From an uncultured Collinsella sp. (lineage in GTDB: Bacteria > Actinomycetota > Coriobacteriia > Coriobacteriales > Coriobacteriaceae): a DNA stretch of 20,354 nt. A model generated the notes under the pieces. It did no database searches and was not told where the DNA came from. It saw only the letters and a program-made list of their open reading frames with translations. Below are positions 1 through 6,963 of this stretch, piece by piece; the stretch's first letter is position 1; each line of letters begins with the position of its first letter. The stretch spans positions 1 through 20,354 of the forward strand of contig CABSYW010000040.1 of assembly GCA_902482035.1 (NCBI GenBank), given 5' to 3'. Both the position numbers and the translations under genes were made by a program.

Positions 1-27
1 GGGCCCGTGGGTTATACCCTAAGAGCA

Positions 28-50
28 AACCACCCTTTTTAAGGGTGGTT
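28..50. promoter_or_regulatory. Perfect hairpin upstream of the PTS operon
   Basis: A perfect 10-bp stem (28-37 with 41-50) with a three-T loop lies 35 bases before the first PTS gene. No T-tract follows the 3' arm, so it is not a clean intrinsic terminator on the plus strand. It could be the end of an upstream transcript, a leader structure or an operator. The window begins too close to it to decide. Confidence 0.4.
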
Positions 51-84
51 CTGATGCCGAAATTCGCAAGAAAAGGGGAATCGA

Positions 85-501
85 ATGAGACAGTTTATCG
101 TTGCATCCCATGCTCATTTTGCGTCCGGAATCGTCGAGAGCATTGGGCTGCTTTCCGGCGAGCGCGAAAACGTCCATGCGCTGTCTATGTATGTCGACGG
201 AAACGAGGACCTGGCCAAGGAGGCTGCGGCGATTCTGGACGGCTTTGCCGCGGACGATGAGGTCGTCGTTTGCACCGACCTCTTTGGCGGCAGCGTCAAC
301 AACGAGTTCACCAAGATCGTCCAGACGCGTCCCAACACGCACCTGGTGACCAATATGAACCTGCCGCTCCTTATTCAGCTGCTGTTCGTGTCCGAATCCA
401 CCCCGATCGATGAGGCCATTCGCCAGATCGTCGAGGCGGACGACACCAAGGTCAAGTACGTCAACGACCTGCTGGGGCAGGCCGAACTCGATGAGTTTTA
501 A
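85..501 (+). CDS. PTS mannose-family EIIA component
   Basis: This is a 138-residue cytoplasmic phosphocarrier that takes phosphate from HPr and passes it to the EIIB encoded next. The N-terminal strand followed by VASHAHF matches the EIIA-Man active-site region, with His9 the probable phosphorylated histidine. The segment CTDLFGGSVNNEF matches the conserved DxxGGSP-like stretch of the family. The length is normal for a single-domain EIIA (the E. coli protein carries EIIA fused to EIIB). The start at 85 has the purine-rich AAAAGGGG just upstream. It opens a four-gene EIIA-EIIB-EIIC-EIID cluster and lies 17 bases before EIIB. Fold and family are clear; the transported sugar is unknown, so no gene symbol is given. 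Its last codons and stop recur exactly at the end of EIIC. Confidence 0.93.
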   Translation: MRQFIVASHAHFASGIVESIGLLSGERENVHALSMYVDGNEDLAKEAAAILDGFAADDEVVVCTDLFGGSVNNEFTKIVQTRPNTHLVTNMNLPLLIQLLFVSESTPIDEAIRQIVEADDTKVKYVNDLLGQAELDEF

Positions 502-518
502 TCGCTAGGGAGCACATC

Positions 519-989
519 ATGATTCAGATGATTCGCGTGGACTATCGACTGCTGCACGGCCAGGTTGCCGTTAGCTGGACTTCGGCTCTGGGTGCCGACT
601 GCATCCTGTTGGTAAGCGACACGGTCCTCAATGACAAGCTTCGTCTGCAGGCCCTGTCCCTTGCAAAACCGGAGGGCTGCAAGGTTGTCGTCAAAAACAC
701 CGAGGATGCCGTCAAGGCGCTCCAGAGCGGTGTGACCGATAAGTACAAGCTCTTCGTGGTTTGCGAGACGATCCAGCAGGCCGGTGCCGTCGCCAAGGCG
801 ATGGGCGTCAAGAAGATCAACCTCGGCAATGTTGCCTTTAGCGAGGATGCCCGCCAGGTCTCGACGAGCGTGTTCCTTACGCCCGAAAACGAGGCATACG
901 TCAAAGAGCTGCTCGGCGAGGGCTACGAGCTGTTCATTCAGATGATTCCGGCAGATGCGAAGACTGACGCCGCGAAGGTCATCGGTTAG
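519..989 (+). CDS. PTS mannose/fructose/sorbose-family EIIB component
   Basis: This 156-residue cytoplasmic protein receives phosphate from EIIA and phosphorylates the sugar as it passes EIIC/EIID. The N-terminal motif RVDYRLLHGQV is the family signature, with His13 the expected phosphorylation site. The KINLGNVAFSEDARQVS stretch is also typical. Length matches stand-alone EIIB-Man/Sor/Aga proteins (about 155-165 residues). The start at 519 follows an AGGGAG site; an in-frame ATG three codons later is an alternative. It ends 8 bases before EIIC, so the two are surely co-transcribed. Family assignment is certain; the sugar is not. Confidence 0.95.
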   Translation: MIQMIRVDYRLLHGQVAVSWTSALGADCILLVSDTVLNDKLRLQALSLAKPEGCKVVVKNTEDAVKALQSGVTDKYKLFVVCETIQQAGAVAKAMGVKKINLGNVAFSEDARQVSTSVFLTPENEAYVKELLGEGYELFIQMIPADAKTDAAKVIG

Positions 990-997
990 GGGCCATC

Positions 998-1789
998 ATG
1001 GTTATCAAGACAATCCTGATTTTCCTTATTGCCCTTTTGGGTTATTCCGAGTGGCTGACGGGCACGAGCTACCTCCAGCGCCCGATCGTGCTCGGACCTC
1101 TGGTTGGCCTTGTCATGGGCGACATGGTGACCGGCACGATCATGGGCGCCACGATGGAGCTTGCCATGGTCGGCGCCATCTCGGTCGGTGCGTATAACCC
1201 GCCCGATACGATTTCCGGAACCATCCTGGGTGTGTCGCTTGCCATGCAGGCCGGCGCGGACGCATCGGCGGCCCTGACCCTGGGCATTCCCATCGCAACG
1301 ATTGTCCTGGCGCTCGATACGGCCCTGGGCCAGCCGGTGATGCTACTGCTGGTGCACCGTATCGACAAAAACGTCGAGGACGGGGACACCAAGGCCATCA
1401 CGCGCAACATGCTCATCGCCGGTTACGCGCAGAGCTGGTGCGGCCTGCTGATTATTCCCCTGGCATTCTTCTTTGGCGCCGATGCTGTTGCCAGCCTGCT
1501 CAACATCATCCCCGATTTCGTTCAGACCGGCATGGATGTCGCCGCCGCCTTCTTGCCCGCACTCGGCTTTGCGATGCTGGCGCAGATGATTATGAACAAA
1601 ACGGTGGCTCCGTTCTTCTTCGCTGGCTTCTTCCTCGTCGCCTACTTTGGCATTAGCACGACGGGCGTGGCGATCTTTGCCGCGATCATCGTCGTCGCGA
1701 TGACGGTTTTGGGTGATAAGAAAAAAGCGGAGCAGCCCGCAGTGGCAACCGAGGATCCTGCGATTGGGAGTGGGTTCGATGAGTTTTAA
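998..1789 (+). CDS. PTS mannose-family EIIC membrane component
   Basis: This 263-residue integral membrane protein forms part of the sugar channel with EIID. It is strongly hydrophobic almost throughout, starting with a helix around residues 2-18, then a glycine-rich ATMELAMVGAISVGAY region typical of the sorbose-specific EIIC family, followed by several more helices to about residue 240 and a polar tail. Length is normal (about 255-270 residues). AGGGG precedes the start at 998. The stop overlaps the EIID start by 11 bases, which indicates translational coupling. Related families include ManY, SorA and AgaW; sequence alone does not decide the substrate. Confidence 0.94.
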   Translation: MVIKTILIFLIALLGYSEWLTGTSYLQRPIVLGPLVGLVMGDMVTGTIMGATMELAMVGAISVGAYNPPDTISGTILGVSLAMQAGADASAALTLGIPIATIVLALDTALGQPVMLLLVHRIDKNVEDGDTKAITRNMLIAGYAQSWCGLLIIPLAFFFGADAVASLLNIIPDFVQTGMDVAAAFLPALGFAMLAQMIMNKTVAPFFFAGFFLVAYFGISTTGVAIFAAIIVVAMTVLGDKKKAEQPAVATEDPAIGSGFDEF

Positions 1790-2615
1790 GTTTGAGTCTT
1801 CTTACGACGGGCTGATTTCCCGCGCAGACCTTAAGAAGCTGTTCTGGCGCTCGATTCCCTATGAGCATTCCTGGAACTACGAGCGTATGGGCCATATCGG
1901 TTTTATGTGGGCCCTTATGCCGATCCTTCGCAAGCTGTATCCGCAGGATGCGGACTTTAAGGCCGCCCTTAAGCGCCATATGGAGCTCTATAACGTCACG
2001 CCGTACATCTCGACGCTCCCCATGTCCATCGCCGCTGCAATGGAGGAGGTCAACGCTACTGACGATAGCTTTGACACGAGCGCGATCTCTAATGTCAAGC
2101 TTGCTTTGATGGGACCGCTGTCCGGCGTGGGCGATGCCTTCTACTGGGGCACGCTGCGAATTTTGGCAACGGGTGTCGGCACGTCGCTGGCGTTGCAGGG
2201 CTCTATTCTTGGCCCGATTTTGTTCCTGCTCGTGTTCAACGTCCCTCACTACATCATCCGTTACCTGCTGACGTTTGTGGGATATCGCTTTGGCTCGGAC
2301 ATGATCAGCAAGGTCCAGGAATCGGGCATTATGGACACGATCGTCAAGATGGCCTCCATCATGGGCGCCATGGTGATCGGTGCTATGACCATGGAGATGG
2401 TCACCGTGGACATTCCGCTCATGGTCGGTGCGGGCGATGGTGCTCAGACGCTCGCCGAGCTGCTCAACGGAATCTTCCCGGGCTTTGTCACGATGGGGCT
2501 GTTTGGAATCGTCTATCTCATGCTCAAGAAGAAGATGAATCCGCTGCTCATCATGCTCGTGATCCTGCTCGTGAGTATCGCTGGCGCGTTCTTTGGAGTG
2601 CTTGGTGTCCAGTAG
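1779..2615 (+). CDS. PTS mannose-family EIID membrane component
   Basis: This 278-residue protein completes the mannose-type permease (only this PTS class has EIID). Family hallmarks are the N-terminal LFWRSIPYEHSWNYERM stretch, the ALMGPLSGVGDAFYWGTLR motif in the middle and hydrophobic helices near the C-terminus followed by LKKKMNPL. I chose ATG 1779 (MSFKFES) because family members begin at this point and because it lies inside the end of EIIC, giving an 11-base coupled overlap; the same frame is open upstream to 1713 but that stretch is EIIC coding sequence. A hairpin terminator 33 bases after the stop ends the transport operon. Confidence 0.94.
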   Translation: MSFKFESSYDGLISRADLKKLFWRSIPYEHSWNYERMGHIGFMWALMPILRKLYPQDADFKAALKRHMELYNVTPYISTLPMSIAAAMEEVNATDDSFDTSAISNVKLALMGPLSGVGDAFYWGTLRILATGVGTSLALQGSILGPILFLLVFNVPHYIIRYLLTFVGYRFGSDMISKVQESGIMDTIVKMASIMGAMVIGAMTMEMVTVDIPLMVGAGDGAQTLAELLNGIFPGFVTMGLFGIVYLMLKKKMNPLLIMLVILLVSIAGAFFGVLGVQ

Positions 2616-2647
2616 AGTATCCGTCATAATGAGAACAATGTAAGAGG

Positions 2648-2681
2648 GGGCGTCGCGCACACTGTGCTGCGGCGCCCTTTT
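2648..2681 (+). terminator. Intrinsic terminator after the PTS operon
   Basis: A GC-rich stem of about ten pairs (5' arm starting at 2648, 3' arm ending at 2677, with two G-U pairs) is followed by four T residues. It sits between EIID and the TIM-barrel gene. Because only 18 bases separate the T-tract from the next start codon, the next gene may be expressed by read-through. Confidence 0.65.
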
Positions 2682-2698
2682 GCCGAAAGGTGGACAAG

Positions 2699-3535
2699 AT
2701 GGAGTATCCGCAGCTTGCCGTCATGAATATCAGCCATCGTTATTTTGACCTTGAGGAATTCTTTTCCTCGGCAGCGGCCTCGGGCTACACGTGTTGCGAG
2801 CTTTGGACCGGGGCGATGCATCTGTATGTCGATTGCCATGGATACGATTCGCTCGAGCAGGTGCGGGAGCTGTCGCAGCGGTATGGGGTTCGGATTGTGG
2901 GGCTTTGTCCCGAACAGAACAACCCCAAGCCGTGGAATATCGCGGCGCGCGGGAATGAGGCACGTGCCCGCACGCTCGCGTACTTTAAGAACGTTGTGGA
3001 TATCGCGGCGGAACTTGGAGCCGAGCAGGTCATGGTCTCGAGCGGCTGGGCATTTTTGAACGAGCCGATCGAGGACGCGTGGGGTCGAAGTGCCTCGATG
3101 CTGCGTGCGATTGCCGAGCATGCGGGAGAGCGCGGCGTGCGACTGGTGCTCGAGGCCCTACAGCCGGTTGAGTCGATGATCGTGAACTCGGCGGCCGACA
3201 CGAAGCGCATGATCGAGGCAGTTGATCATCCGGCACTTAAGGCGTGTCTGGATATAGGCGCTATGGCGGTGGCGGGGGATACCATCGACGATTATTTCGA
3301 TCTGCTTGGCGATGATGTCGCCCACGTGCATTTTGTCGATGTTGCGGCAGATGGCACGACGCATCTTGCCTGGGGTGACGGCGACCGCGATATGCGCGCC
3401 GACCTGGATAGGCTGGTGGCGCGCGGCTATCGCGGAGTTGTTTCGGCCGAGACCTATGACGGGCGCTATTTTGCCGACCCCGCAGCTGCCGATGCGCAGG
3501 TAATGGCAGAGTATCGTCGTGCGATTGGCGCCTAG
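2699..3535 (+). CDS. TIM-barrel sugar phosphate isomerase/epimerase-like protein
   Basis: This 278-residue protein belongs to the xylose-isomerase-like TIM-barrel superfamily (AP endonuclease 2 fold; relatives include IolE, IolH and tagatose/psicose epimerases). The metal site can be read: Glu152 (LEALQP), Asp185 (CLDIG), His211 (HVHFVD) and Glu251 (SAETYD), the usual E-D-H-E set at strand ends. Length is typical (about 270-290). ATG 2699 is preferred over GTG 2690 because GAAAGG at 2685-2690 is then eight bases from the start. The gene lies directly behind the PTS genes, separated by a terminator hairpin, so a role in metabolism of the imported sugar is reasonable but inferred. Exact reaction unknown. 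Confidence 0.85.
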   Translation: MEYPQLAVMNISHRYFDLEEFFSSAAASGYTCCELWTGAMHLYVDCHGYDSLEQVRELSQRYGVRIVGLCPEQNNPKPWNIAARGNEARARTLAYFKNVVDIAAELGAEQVMVSSGWAFLNEPIEDAWGRSASMLRAIAEHAGERGVRLVLEALQPVESMIVNSAADTKRMIEAVDHPALKACLDIGAMAVAGDTIDDYFDLLGDDVAHVHFVDVAADGTTHLAWGDGDRDMRADLDRLVARGYRGVVSAETYDGRYFADPAAADAQVMAEYRRAIGA

Positions 3536-3625
3536 GTGGGGTTGGGTTGCGGCAATCTGCCCTATGTTTCCAAATGAATACGGTGTGAGCGGCTACGACG
3601 GATTTTCCCCGCAAGCACTCTAGTA

Positions 3626-3634
3626 TGCTAAAGT
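3626..3634 (+). promoter_or_regulatory. Candidate extended -10 promoter of the his operon
   Basis: TGC followed by TAAAGT (3629-3634) forms an extended -10 element in the 169-base gap before hisZG. No good -35 hexamer is seen at the usual spacing. The predicted start near 3640 would put the 3639-3668 hairpin at the very 5' end of the transcript. Similar TGCTA boxes precede three other genes here. Confidence 0.4.
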
Positions 3635-3638
3635 ACCC

Positions 3639-3668
3639 AGAAGACCGGCGGAGCTATGCCGGTCTTCT
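3639..3668 (+). promoter_or_regulatory. Perfect leader hairpin ahead of the his operon
   Basis: An 11-bp perfect stem (3639-3649 with 3658-3668) with an 8-base loop sits 36 bases before hisZG. The 3' side is followed by GTTCTAT, only moderately T-rich. I see neither a histidine-rich leader peptide nor T-box sequence. It could be an attenuator, a 5' stabiliser or a terminator for the preceding gene. Confidence 0.55.
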
Positions 3669-3704
3669 GTTCTATATGAAACACAGCATGAGGAGGCTCA
3701 CCAG

Positions 3705-5420
3705 ATGACGGCCACACCGTGGGGATTCCGGGACATATTGCCCGAGGAGGCTCAGGCGCGCGAGGAGATTGCGCTGACGGTGAAGGGCTGCTTTAGGGAG
3801 CATCATTACCTGCCGGTCGAGACGCCGCTGCTCGAGGACAAGGGCTCTCTCGAGGAGGGCGGCCGCATTGCGGACACCCCGTTTAAGCTCTTTGATGATG
3901 ACGGTCGCCTGCTGGTGGTCCGTCCCGACAACACGCTGCCAATCGTGCGCTTGGTTTCGACCCGCATGCGCGCGGCCGATTTGCCGCTGCGCCTGCGCTA
4001 CGAGGCGCCGGTGGTCCGCGAGTGCCAACGCAATGCCGGTGGCTCGCGTCAGTTTACTCAGCTGGGCTTTGAGCTCATTGGTGCGGGCGACACCGCGGGC
4101 GATGTCGAGATTGTCTCACTGGTCGCCGAGACCGTGCGCAAGCTGGCACTTCCCGGTGCGCGCATTATCGCGGGCAGCGTGCGTCCGTTTAAGGAACTGC
4201 TTGCGGCGTGCGAAGATCGCGAGCTGGCTGCCGAGGCGCTGCGCTGCGTGCACGCCAACGACTTTGTGGGCCTCGATGCCCGTGTGGCGGCAAGCGCCGA
4301 GCCCGAGGCCGTCAAGGCCGCCATTAGCGAGCTGCCGCGCTTGCACGGCGGCGCCGAGGTATTCGACCGCGTCGACGCGCTGCTGGCGGCGGCGGGCATT
4401 GTCGCGCCGCTCACGCGCGAGCTGCGCGCCCTGGTCGAGGGTCTGGCTCCCGAGGACGCCCAGGTGCTGTCCTTCGACTTCTCCATCATGAACTCGTTTG
4501 ATTACTACACGGGCCTGGTCTTTAAGGCCTATGCCGGTGGCCTGCCCGATCCGGTGGGCTCGGGCGGTCGCTACGACTCCATCTTTACCGGTGCATTTGG
4601 CGACGGCATCGAGGTGCCGGCGGCGGGCTTCGCCTTTTCGCTCGAGCGCCTGGAGGCTGCGCGCACCTCGGCCGAGGACGCTGCTTCCGATGGTGACCAT
4701 GCCGTGGGTCGCGGCGCCGAGGGTCCGCTGCGCATCGCCGTGCCCAAGGGCTCGCTTAAGGCCGACACGCTCGACGTGCTCGAGGCCGCGGGCTTGGATG
4801 TCTCGGAGCTGCGCGATCCCGGTCGTCACCTCATCGTGCGCGGCCGCGACACACAGGCCGGCGAGGGCACGGTCGGCGATATCGAGTTTGTCATCGTGCG
4901 CCCCAGCGATGCGCCCGCCTTTGTGGGCTGCGGCGGTGCCGATTGCGGCATCTGCGGTTGGGATTCGCTTATCGAGGCAGACCTCAACCTGCTGCAGCTG
5001 GTCGATCTGGGCTACGGCCTGTGCACGTTTATCGAGGCAGAGCCCGCGTGGCGCGCCGGCCAGGCCGAGCGCAACTATGCCCGTCGTGGGTCGCTTCGCG
5101 TGGCCACCAAGTATCCGCGCATCGCGAGTGCCTGGTATGCCGAGCGCGGCGTGAATGCCGATATCGTTTCGCTGCACGGCAATATCGAGCTGGGCCCCAT
5201 TGTCGGCATGACCGACCGCATCGTGGATATTACCGCCACGGGCGCCACACTGCGCGACAACGACCTGGTCATCACCGGCCGCATCATGGACTGCACGGCC
5301 CGCTTCTTTGTCAACCCGGGCGCTGCACGTCTGGATCCGCGCGTACGCAATCTGGCCGATCGCTTGGCGGCAGCCGTGAAGGACAAGCATTTTGAGCCCG
5401 TTGCGGGCTCGGCACAATAG
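3705..5420 (+). CDS. hisZG: HisZ-HisG fusion: ATP phosphoribosyltransferase, regulatory plus catalytic
   Basis: This 571-residue protein should catalyse the first step of histidine synthesis (ATP + PRPP to phosphoribosyl-ATP). Residues 1 to about 322 are HisZ, a histidyl-tRNA-synthetase-like domain (GFRDILPEEA at the start, VRPDNTLPIVR, a YEAPVVREC motif, SGGRYDSIF). Residues about 323-342 are a polar linker. From about 343 (RIAVPKGSL) to the end is a short-form HisG, with the PRPP loop at 508-521 (DITATGATLR). Short HisG normally needs separate HisZ, so the fusion joins known partners. Odd feature: Cys409, Cys414 and Cys417 cluster in the segment that is usually GAADIGIVGKD. AGGAGG lies eight bases before ATG 3705. 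First gene of the operon, likely feedback-regulated by histidine through HisZ. The frame is uninterrupted through the linker. Confidence 0.93.
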   Translation: MTATPWGFRDILPEEAQAREEIALTVKGCFREHHYLPVETPLLEDKGSLEEGGRIADTPFKLFDDDGRLLVVRPDNTLPIVRLVSTRMRAADLPLRLRYEAPVVRECQRNAGGSRQFTQLGFELIGAGDTAGDVEIVSLVAETVRKLALPGARIIAGSVRPFKELLAACEDRELAAEALRCVHANDFVGLDARVAASAEPEAVKAAISELPRLHGGAEVFDRVDALLAAAGIVAPLTRELRALVEGLAPEDAQVLSFDFSIMNSFDYYTGLVFKAYAGGLPDPVGSGGRYDSIFTGAFGDGIEVPAAGFAFSLERLEAARTSAEDAASDGDHAVGRGAEGPLRIAVPKGSLKADTLDVLEAAGLDVSELRDPGRHLIVRGRDTQAGEGTVGDIEFVIVRPSDAPAFVGCGGADCGICGWDSLIEADLNLLQLVDLGYGLCTFIEAEPAWRAGQAERNYARRGSLRVATKYPRIASAWYAERGVNADIVSLHGNIELGPIVGMTDRIVDITATGATLRDNDLVITGRIMDCTARFFVNPGAARLDPRVRNLADRLAAAVKDKHFEPVAGSAQ

Positions 5421-5447
5421 CGCGAGCACGCACGGGCGCCCCAACGT

Positions 5448-5492
5448 CCGGGCGGCGGGCCGACTGACGCCGCCGCCCGGTCTCTCGTTTTT
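5448..5492 (+). terminator. Terminator-like hairpin between hisZG and hisD
   Basis: An 11-bp all-GC stem (5448-5458 with 5470-5480) is followed by TCTCTCGTTTTT. It lies in the 105-base gap inside the his operon. It looks like a leaky terminator or an RNA processing/stability structure that would lower expression of the downstream genes relative to hisZG. No second promoter is obvious between it and hisD. Confidence 0.55.
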
Positions 5493-5525
5493 CGAACAAA
5501 ACCTCGACCGATAGGGGATACCGAT

Positions 5526-6962
5526 ATGAAGACCATCAAGCTTGCTCCCGGGGAGCGCCTCGTTACCAACCAGCTCAACCGCAAGGGTGTGCTGCCGCAA
5601 AACATCGTCGACGCCGCCCGCGATATCGTGGCCAACGTGCGTGCTAACGGCGATGCCGCGGTGCGCGATTACTGTCAGCGTTTTGATGGTGTTGAGCTGC
5701 AGAGCTTCCGTCTGCCGCAAGAGCAGATCGATGCCGCGCTCGAAGGCCTCGATCCCGCTTTTGTCGCGGCGCTCGAAAAGGCTGCACGTCAGATTCGCGA
5801 GTTCCACCAGCGCGAGGTCGAGCAGAGCTGGTTTACCACGCGCCCGGACGGCACGATGCTCGGCGTTAAGGTGACCCCGCTTGCTGCGGCCGGCATTTAC
5901 GTGCCGGGCGGTCGTGCACAGTACCCTTCCACCGTGCTTATGAACGCCATTCCCGCCAAGGTGGCCGGCGTCAAACGCGTGGTCATGGTGACGCCGCCGC
6001 AAAAGGACGGCCTGATCAGCCCCTACACGCTCGCCGCGGCAAAGTTCGGCGGCGTGGACGAGATCTATATGGTGGGCGGCGCCCAGGCCGTGGCCGCGCT
6101 GGCGTACGGTACCGAGACCATTCCGCGTGTCGACAAGATTACCGGCCCGGGTAACGCCTTTGTCGCCGCTGCCAAGCAGATTGTCTCGGGTGATGTGGGT
6201 ATCGACATGGTCGCTGGCCCGTCCGAGGTCTGCGTGCTGGCCGACGCCACGGCCAAGCCCATGGTGGTCGCGGCCGACCTGATGGCCCAGGCCGAGCATG
6301 ATCCGTTGGCGGCCTGCTATCTGGTGACCTGCGACGAACAGTTTGCGCGCGAGGTTGAGGCGGGTATCGACATCCTGGTGGCACAGTCCCTGCGTGCCGA
6401 GATCACGCGCGCCTCGCTCGATAACGAGGGCACCATCGTGGTGGCTGCCGATATGGCCGCCGCCGTCGAGGCCGTGAACACCGTGGCGCCCGAGCACCTT
6501 GAGCTGCACTGCAAGGACGCGATGGGCCTGCTCGGCGGCATTCGCAACGCCGGCGCCATCTTTGTGGGTGCTTGGAGCTCCGAGCCGCTCGGCGATTATG
6601 TTGCCGGCCCCAACCACACGCTGCCGACCGGCGGCACGGCCATGTTCTCCAACCCGCTTTCGGTCGAAGAGTTCGTCAAGCGCTCGAGTGTCATTTGCTA
6701 TACACCCGAGGGCCTGCTCTCCGACGCTCCCGCCACGCAGCGTCTAGCCGAGGCCGAGGGTCTGTGGGCACACGCGCTTTCCGCCGCGCTGCGCCGCCGC
6801 GTGTTGGAGCAAGGCGAGGATGCCGTGAGCGCCGAGTCGCTCGCTGCGGCCGACCTGACCAAGGTTGCCTGGCCGGGCGACGCCGTGGCGACAGTTACCG
6901 AGGGCGTGGACCTGGCGGCTGCAAGCGCGGATGGCGCCGGCGCGACTGGCAAGGAGGCCTAA
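5526..6962 (+). CDS. hisD: Histidinol dehydrogenase
   Basis: This enzyme carries out the last two oxidations, L-histidinol to L-histidine, with NAD and a zinc ion. Clear family blocks: GIYVPGGRAQYPSTVLM, KITGPGNAFVAAAK, GPSEVCVLAD (231-240), AEHDPLA with His258, catalytic Glu323-His324 in PEHLEL, and GPNHTLPTGGTA. At 478 residues it is about 50 longer than usual; the conserved core ends near residue 428 and the rest is an Ala/Asp/Gly-rich tail of unknown purpose. The start at 5526 follows GATAGGGGATACCGAT. It is second in the operon, 105 bases after hisZG with a strong hairpin between them, and ends just before hisC. Confidence 0.97.
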   Translation: MKTIKLAPGERLVTNQLNRKGVLPQNIVDAARDIVANVRANGDAAVRDYCQRFDGVELQSFRLPQEQIDAALEGLDPAFVAALEKAARQIREFHQREVEQSWFTTRPDGTMLGVKVTPLAAAGIYVPGGRAQYPSTVLMNAIPAKVAGVKRVVMVTPPQKDGLISPYTLAAAKFGGVDEIYMVGGAQAVAALAYGTETIPRVDKITGPGNAFVAAAKQIVSGDVGIDMVAGPSEVCVLADATAKPMVVAADLMAQAEHDPLAACYLVTCDEQFAREVEAGIDILVAQSLRAEITRASLDNEGTIVVAADMAAAVEAVNTVAPEHLELHCKDAMGLLGGIRNAGAIFVGAWSSEPLGDYVAGPNHTLPTGGTAMFSNPLSVEEFVKRSSVICYTPEGLLSDAPATQRLAEAEGLWAHALSAALRRRVLEQGEDAVSAESLAAADLTKVAWPGDAVATVTEGVDLAAASADGAGATGKEA

Positions 6963-6963
6963 T

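Noticed and set aside
1686..2660. A 324-codon minus-strand frame opposite EIID
   Set aside because: Antisense shadow of a coherent membrane protein gene; His/Asp-rich translation without motifs.
3536..3704. T-box or histidine leader peptide controlling the his operon
   Set aside because: No T-box conserved sequence and no short frame with runs of histidine codons are visible; only the perfect hairpin is supported.
4116..6617. An 833-codon open frame on the minus strand opposite hisZG and hisD
   Set aside because: It is antisense to two well-supported genes; its His/Gly/Arg-rich translation has no recognisable domain and is what GC-rich codon bias produces.
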